In this document: piece after piece, positions 50,894 through 59,800 of the stretch | Position numbering within the stretch: the first letter of the stretch is position 1 | Layout of the letters: each line of letters starts with the position of its first letter | From: Struthio camelus | Lineage: Eukaryota; Chordata; Aves; Struthioniformes; Struthionidae | NCBI RefSeq assembly: GCF_040807025.1 | Contig: NC_090943.1 | Location: 4,698,356 to 4,762,355, forward strand | DNA length: 64,000 nucleotides | Direction: 5' to 3' | Notes under the pieces: model-generated | Told to the model about the DNA's origin: nothing | The model's database searches: none | What the model saw: only the letters and a program-made list of their open reading frames with translations | Made by a program: the position numbers and the translations under genes

Positions 50894-53800
50894 AATATAT
50901 ACACATATATATGCTTTCAACCTTAGTATATCATATATAGAAAAATAAAAATGATGAAAAAATCTTATTTCCTGTCCTGCATAGTATTTTCGTTACAACT
51001 CTTAAGTCATTAAAAAATATATCAGTTACAGATCTTCTTTCATTCATCTCCACTTCATTCCTGTCCTGCTTTCCTCCTAGAAAACGTAAAGTCACATTAA
51101 AATGTCTACTTTGTACCTGAAATTTTGAGCAGGAGAGTTTCCCTCCCACTGGGACAACAGCCAGAAATCCTAGCAGTGGTTGTCATGGTGCGTTGTTAGA
51201 TGCCAAATAATAGTTTGAAGGAACATACAGGAATAAAACATCACTGATCTTATGAGAGCTTAATGCAACTTTTATGTCATTTAAATGGCAGTCTGGTAGT
51301 ATTTCACAGAAAAGTGAAAACCTTAACTTTAAAAAAGACTATATACATGTATAAGTGTGAGGAGACAGAGCTAAAATTCCATCACCCAAGAGCACGTAAG
51401 AGAAATCCCAAGCAGTCGGGTGATGTCTGGTTTAGAAATTTCCTCTGCACTTATAAATGCAATATTTTATTGGACTCTGATAAACCAAACAGTAAATGTG
51501 TGTGTGGTAGTGTAGGCGAGAAGAGAGGAAATTTAGAGACTGGAGGTCAAATTCACACAAAATCACATATTTGTCCTTCTATCTGCAAATCCTAGAAACT
51601 TAGCCCCTCTCCTCCCACTGCAAAATCTATTATACTGATGGCTGAGATTTTCAAATGCAAAGTAACATTTTTGAGTTACCTCATTTTGGATGCCCAACTT
51701 GAAATACTTAAAAGGGGACAAAAGTTCAGAGGCAGGGTACTTCCCTTCTTACCCACTGTCTGGAAATCAGGCTCTTTTCAGTCATCTACAGTTGTATGAC
51801 ACAAAACAGAAGTACCTAAAGTCATCAATTATTTTTGAAAATCCTGGTGCACATTTTTAAATCAGGTGGCTACTTCTGAAAATCTCTCCATGTCAGAAAG
51901 TGAAATAAAAAGGGGTAGACTCTACTTACTATAATTTCAGTCATCTATATTGAAGAAATCTACAACCCAGCTAGTTACCCTGGACTCCAGTGAGGACAAA
52001 TTAGCACTTGCAGACTTTTTTTCCACTGAAGCATCCTAAAGGCGTACTTTAGGAAGAGAGAAATCGTTCCCTAGAAATGCCTGTTCCTCTTCTTTGACCT
52101 ATTCCTCTCCTTTTACAGGTAGCCTGCCCAAGATGCTCAGCTGCCTGTTTCAACCTCGTAGATGTCAATAGTGAATCAGGCGAAGCCAAATAAAGGCTTT
52201 TTTAAGGACTTCTTTGGTCCAGAGACAAACATGATCAGGAGGAAAAAAATCAAAAATAATAACAAACTAAAACACAATGCAAAACAGAGCAGTCAGTCAG
52301 TAAGATCAGCCAACAAGCTGTACTATGTAAGCAGGCTTCCCAATTTCATTCCGAACGCCTTGCTATGGTGGAGGTCAGGTGTTGTATAGGATGCTTTTTC
52401 AGGAGGGGTAAAGAGGAAGAAGCCAACGAGATGCGAGAGGGAGGAGGCATGCCATTTCCACGTGAAAAAGCCACAGTCTAATCGCTGTTACATCTCTGTC
52501 GTGCATCTGGAATAACTCCATTTAATTCAGTTGCACAGCTCTGGATAAACAGACCGTTGCATTTATCTCCCCAGACCTGTCACTTACAGTGATATGAATC
52601 AGGAGCTGAAGTCGAGGCAGCTCTGCCAGGTTTGTAAGGAGCAAGCAAGAGGAGACTCAGTCTGTATTTTAGTCCATCCCTTTGTGACTATGGTTTCCCC
52701 GTTCTGTAATTTCTGCAATGTTTTCAGGCTCATGCTGGCTTCTTCTCCACCCCCAGAACAATGCTCGCTGATTTTTAAAAGTAACCACTGAGACGCTCAG
52801 CTAGAATCTGCCTAAATGTGCTGCATGCTAAATAGCTCTTCTAAAAGAAAGGAAAGGGTTTTTTTTTTTGTTTTTTTTTTCTTTTTCCTTCTGTGAGATA
52901 TTTCCCCTGCTTGCAAAGCACAGGGACTGTTTGGACTCCTGAGAGAAATTAATGCATTTAGGACCAGTGTTGTAATCATAATAATGACACAACAGGGGTT
53001 TCTCGCTTGTTTTGCATGGAAATAAGTGATTTAATTTGTTTTAATGTCAAAATAGAACATAGGGTCAAAGGAATGGAATCCTTTGTGGAGGAAGGGTTTT
53101 ATGTGCATTCCAAAAAGACCATAAAAGAAAGAGGATGAAGAAAACCTAACAGAACAGTGAGCCTTGTGCAAATTTTGGATTCCCAGAATCTCTAATAGAA
53201 GGGGAAGCTAAAATGTGAGTCTAAGTCCCTTGCAAATGGGGCTTGGGCACATAATGGTACCTTTCACTCCGATTGAGGGTTTTCATTGACCGCTGCCAGG
53301 TTTTCCAAACTTTAATTAAAACCCCTCATCCCCCAACAGTTATTCTATGATTTGGGCAATTTCAGACATAACCTCTTGTGAACAAACATTGCTAAGTTTG
53401 GCTGATATTCAGGGTTTATTTACATGTTCATTCCTACCAGCTGTGGCTGCTGTTCTGTCAGACCAGTCAGTCTACTGACTACTTGGATGCATGTGACCAT
53501 CTTGGTAGCAGCCTTTCCTTCAGGTCCTTCAGAAGAGGATACAGGATCTCTGCAGCCTTGCAGACTAAACTCCTAACCGACTTTGTAAATTTAAGATCAG
53601 CAGCTCCTTGTGTGGAATTCACTCACCTCCTCAGTGCTATCATCTTCAACGTTTTCTACAACTGAGCTCATCACTGTCACCTTCCTTCATTCTCACTTGG
53701 ACAGAAGTAGGTAAACACAGGTGTGACTCACGTGAAAGCTATTTTAGGACAAGATAAGTCATATCCTGGTCTCCAGTAGTTTCACTGAGCAGGGAACTGA

Positions 53801-56800
53801 GGGCCAGCTGCATGTTTGCCTAGATCTGCTTTCATGAGGTCAGTGGTGGAATGGGAACATAAACACTGAACTATGTCTATTTACGCAGCTAACGAGAAAA
53901 CACTCTGGACTGAATACTGGGTCTAAGCCATTTGCATATCCAAAACAGCGTCAGAAATTGAACGGGAAACTAGTCTCAGTCCTGTGGTCTGATCTCTATG
54001 CTGCTCTTCCATCCCTGCCACAGTGCTGAACGCTCGTGAAACGATTTCTCACGTGGTGATACGTACCCAGTATCATCAAAGTGAAGTCTCAGCACTGCCC
54101 AGACAGTGACACAAATTGTTGGGGTGCCTGTAGAAGATAAGATGGTGATATCGTTATCAGTCGAGATCTATTTACCTGCTCAGGAAGGAGTACTTCTTTG
54201 CAGCCTCTCCATTGAAGTTTTGTTTCTAGAAACCACTCATGCTCCAAATGATGCAATCTATTAGATTAATTCAGAGCTCTAGAAACAAGTGTCTCAGTGA
54301 GAGGATGGGTTAATCTTGATATAACTGCATAACTAAAACAGATAACAGAAAATAACAACGGTGTTTCAGATTATTATTGCTCAAAGTTCTTGTATTATGT
54401 CTTGCATTAACAGTAAGATGTGCTTTGTACAAAACAAAATCAGTGACATCAGCTTCTTTGTCTAGATCTACTGTGATTATGCAATGATTGTAGAGTGGCA
54501 GATGTAGAGTTGTAATGGCATTATTATATTCTTTGCATTCTTACGTGTTTTTGTTGTAAATGATTTGCGCATATTGCATTTTATCTGTTATTGTGCAAAC
54601 ACGTGATTTGTGCTTTACTTATTGAAATCAGTAGAGAATAGGTTTTATGAGTCACAATAATGTATAATTTTTCCTGAAAAAAAATCTAAAAAAAGAATAT
54701 TGGACACGAGTATGTTTCTTTTCTGTTTCAGAGATTTCTTTAACCTTTAAAATTTACAAGTCAAATACAAATAAAATCAAAAGAAAAAGAATATACTCAG
54801 CAAGTACAATAGGGTATTCTTTTCTGTCGAAAATTTCCCAAAAAATTAATGGGATCTTGCAAGCAAACTGTGGGTAAGTCGAATCTACTTATTATGGCAG
54901 ATAAAATCTTTGACTAGAAAATGGACTATGTCTACTCAAGCACCACTGGAAAGCTGAAGGTGCTAGAAAACAAACAAAACATGGACCTTAGTAGTCCCAG
55001 CTTGCAGCAGTGAACGAGACTGTCGTAAGTTGACAGGAGCAATTACGTTTCATACATTTTGCAAGGCTGCGTTGATGTCATATTAATTAGTCATTCAACT
55101 GAATCCACTTAAGTGAGTCTCTGTCAAATCTCATCTTCCCACTATCAGAAATAAAAATATCCCTCTTAGACCGAGATGACTGATGAAGGCCTGCTCTTTT
55201 AAAAAAAGCACACACAGGTATGTTTGAAAGAAAAATGATAGAAAGAAATAAAATGGTAGGCTTTTGGCAGACAGAATTGTGCATGTTTAATTCAAATTGA
55301 AGTTTGCCACTCTCATATGAGAATACCTAGAAAACACCAAGATCATTGCACACTCAATAGATGCATAATGATAAAAACAGTCTTTAGATATCAGTCATGG
55401 GTCTGACAGGCGCTCTAGTTTGCAGTGGTTTCCACTGTAGAAATTCTGACAGTTACAGACTTTCAAATATGAAACATGGGTAGGAAGGCAGAATTAGACT
55501 CAGTGTGTCATAATATAATTCAAAACGCAGGTTTCAGATCAGCTTGGAGCTTTGGACCATCTGCTACTTGAATATACTCACATTGCCTTTTTTACACCAG
55601 ACAGAAATACATGACTTTATCACTTTCCTCAACCTTCTGAGTTAACACTAAAAAAAAAAAAAACCTCTAAAGGCAGCAGAAAAGTGCAATTCTTGCTGAC
55701 TTTATTTATATTCTAAGTAAGGAGCAGGCACTATAAAAGATCCCAGAAAGCAAGCATCTTACGATGCATTTAAAACAAATGGATTCTTCTGCACCCGCCA
55801 TCTGACTTCTGCGTGCACACACACACACACACACACACAAAAAACCGTCAGCAATTCTGTCAGCAATTGAATTATCGTGTTACGGGTATTAGTTTAACTC
55901 CAGAATTTCAGCATGAAAAACAATCACAGTGGTTATCCTTGCAGAACTGGGCTTTCTGAAACAAATCTTGTTTTCTCCCAGCGTAACCAGTTTCATCTTC
56001 TACCCAGCTATGATGAACGTACATGAACACTCTTTGGATATGCTTTCAGTTTAGATATTATCTGGCAAAAAGTCATGAATGAAGTCTTAGAAAATGGACT
56101 AGACTTAGTTTTTGAGAAATGATTAAGCAGAGCTTGGCATTAAGAAGACCTCCTATAGAAGGTAATTCTCAAGTGTTTAGTACATTTTAGCAAGAGATGC
56201 AACGTCCTCCAAATTTCATTTCAAATCTGCCTAGACAAAGAAAAATAACGCAGTCTGGTCTGCAATGGCCCTTCTGTACAAAGACTGAAACTATACTTCA
56301 AGCTGGTATGTGGAAATATCAAGCAGTTCAATCCTCTGCCTGCAGCGAAGCTTGCAGGAGAAAGAAGAAAGTTTCTTGCACACCAAGACACCTTACACAT
56401 AAGAAATGTCACGTACCCCAGCCAATAATAGTATACCAGTAGAAATATCTCCTCTCTGGGAAAAAGGTTTCCACCAGTAGAGTGAAAAGGTACAATCCCT
56501 CAATGAATAGCCAGAAATAGTTGGACATGACACAGTAGTGAAAAAAGACCATGACAGCTTTACATTCCACCTGCAGAGAATCAAGCAAAAATAAAGTTAT
56601 TTCCATGTTGCTTTCTCTGAGATTAACAGAGAGAGAAAATGCTTTCAACCTCTCCAAATCCATCAGTGGAGAGGAACACTGTTGGCATTTGTATTATATA
56701 CTCCCAATAGTAAAATTTTAAAAGCATGAAAAGAATGTGAGGGGCCACTTAAGATGGTGACGCTTTAAAGGGCAGGTAGCCAATTTTATCCACGGGAGGT

Positions 56801-59800
56801 GGTCGACGAGTGCCTGCAGACAGCTTGAGAACTTCTTGCATTAGTGGCAGTTCCCGTCGACAACGGACGCTAATTACTAGATTCAAGCCCCCTTCTAGGA
56901 ATTAAGTGCAGGCAAGAAAAGAATTCGGTTGTTTACCAAGAAACTTAAGGAAGGATTTGAAATGGCAAGATGATTGCGGAAAGCCCTGAGAGTGGGAGCA
57001 TAAAGGATGCACCCTCCTGTGTGGAGTTTAGAATTGTACTTCTGCACAATTTGCAGGAGTTGTCACTCAGGGATAGAAAATGAAAGTGAGCGTTAAGTGG
57101 AAAGAGAGCAGAGTGATTTACTGTTCAGAGCGATAGACAGTTTCATTCATTTACTTGGGGGGAAAAAGCAATAGATCAAAGGGTCGGGAAAAAAAAAAAA
57201 ACACTTTAAAAGCTTCAGGTGGAAACCACGCTCTGCCCTGGCTCTGCAAGAGTAGGACGCGCTTGGCTTTCCGGTGTTGCATCGCAGGGCGATATCATTA
57301 GGCCTACAAAACTATCTGCTCAATATGTCACAGCAGAAGCAGCCTGCAACCTGGAACATCCTTCCTGAGTCAGTGGGAGCTTGACAAGTTTGGCTAGTTC
57401 CAGTTGTACTCCATCCTCTGAGACAAGTCTACAGCCAACATAAACCATCAGAACGTTGAAGAAGCTCTGCCAGTTTATGCCAGCTGAAGAGCTGCCCATT
57501 AGCTCACTGATTTTAATATGTTTTGTGCTTCAGGTGGCTCAAAACAATGAGGCCAGTGCCCTTGTTTGAAGGGAGGTTTGAACAAACTTCGGATCTAGTA
57601 TGGGTCCAGTTTTACCACTAAGGAGAATTAATAGCAAAAATTTGTTTGTTTAAATGACCAAAAAAAAAAAAAAGACCGACTAAGAAATCAGACAGATGTG
57701 CTTTTCTTATGGAAGTGACTCATAGGGAATTTAGCTCATGGCTGGATAAAGAAGATCTCAGTTTGGGAACTCACTATAACTCCATCATAATTACTCCAAG
57801 TGTATTTGATCTATTAGATCGAATACTACCCTTAAATTTAAACCAATTTAAGATTTACATGCAATATATAGTTAAGTGCATCAGTGAAAGAGACTGCTTT
57901 CCATGAAACTACACACTGAAAAGATTTATTTTCAGGGACAAACACATAGCCAATGTGGATGATTTTTTTGAGACTGGGAAGGGTAGGTATGGCCATCAGG
58001 GGCATTTCCTATACCTGCGTGGTCACCCTCTTTACACCTGACACTCCCCTCTCCCCACACTATCCAGAGAAAATAAGTCTATGGAGAAAATATAGACCCT
58101 AGATGAAGGAAATTGCTTGTCTGTGCTCTCATCCAACTATAGTTATACAGATCTGTGGAAAGGGAGAAACTACCTGAATAGAGTCAGAAATTGAAACTTG
58201 AGGGTTTGTCCTAAAGCACACTTCCTTGGACACTAATTTTATCATCAGACTATCCCAACCACGGTTTTACTGTGAACTGGGAGGAAGTTTATCACAAAGT
58301 GCCTTCTCCCCAACAGGTTCTCAGCCTCTGATACCCTGTGGACTGCTGCCTGCCTCACCATTTTTGTTATTCCATACTGAAAAGACCAAGGAAAAGACTT
58401 TGGCTTTGATTTTACTTACGGTTGAGATAAAACAATGGTTACCATCCTGTTCAGCATAAAGAACCCCATCTTTAATGAATACGGATATTGCTCGTAGGAT
58501 AAATGACACAAAGAGGTTCATGTGAATGAAGTTCCGAGTGCAGTGAAGCTTTCTGGAGAGGAAAGAACAAAGGAGAGGCAAAGAGAGAGGGAGAAAAAAA
58601 GATACTTTTCTCTCTTAGAAGTAGGATGTTAGGCATAGCTATTCCATAGCCAGAGATCCTACCACCCTGGTGCTAAGCTTCCCAATGTCTAAAAGTCAGG
58701 TGTGTGGGTAATATTGACCGTAAACCTATCCAGTCTCGGGGATTTTCCAGTAGAAGTGTATCTAGGGGATTTTCCAGTATATAGACCCAGCCCAACGCGG
58801 AGACCCAAAGCCATCTTTGGTCTGCTGAAATGTGACTACTAGAGTGGCTGCCTCCAGCAGGAATACCTACAGTAAGGGGCTTCTCCCTCTTATTTTGCAG
58901 CTGTTGAGGTAAAAACCTAAATGTTTGGGGCTGATGAACCCTGGTTTCTTTTCTCGAGTGACTGAACAGATCACTGTTCATATCCTGACTCACCTGAAAC
59001 GGCACAGGATAACCATCGCAGTGGTGAGGGAAACAAGGGAAGTGCTATATCCCACTGTGTACAGAGCCTTCACGGATAGATAGTAATAATCCTTGGGAGA
59101 CAAACAATGCAATGTTAAATGCTTCATCTACAGTCACATCTTTTTTATCCTGTCAAAGTGCAAGGGGATCTGTAAACAGGATTTGTTTCTTGAACATCCT
59201 GATTGTCTTCTCCTTTTAGTTCCCTTGATATCTCACTGTATATTATCCATATGGGTTGCTGTATGTTTGACATCCCCTTGGGTCCACATAATGTAAAGTT
59301 TATTTGTCAGTAACCTAGCAAAGGGTATCTATAATTTCTCTGACCACTGTGCAGGTAGCTGCAGCAATAAGTAGTTGGCTAAGGAGTTCCTTAGTCAATA
59401 GGGGAGGAAATGGGGCTTTAAGAGTTACATGCTTTTAAGAGTTGCAAGCTATATCATCAGTAAACACTCATATTCCAGAAATATTCAGTATTGGGTTAGG
59501 AAAGATTAAAAGCTTACTTCTTATGTATTTATACCAATTTATATATCTACTTGTTTCATTCTAATCACCATCAAATCAGGACATGATCAGAGGTTGAGCA
59601 AAAAGCAAAAAGCAGCATTCTGCCCCCCTTATGCATTAACCTGGTTTTAATTATAAAATTAATTCCTACCTGGTTATCAGACTCTGTTTCATTTTCATCA
59701 AAGCCACAGGCATCATAATAATGAGGAAAAGGTTCAGACCAGCCATCTTCAGTGCAATTTCTGCTGATGTCCCCTATGTCAAGGATCAGGTAGAGTTGAA

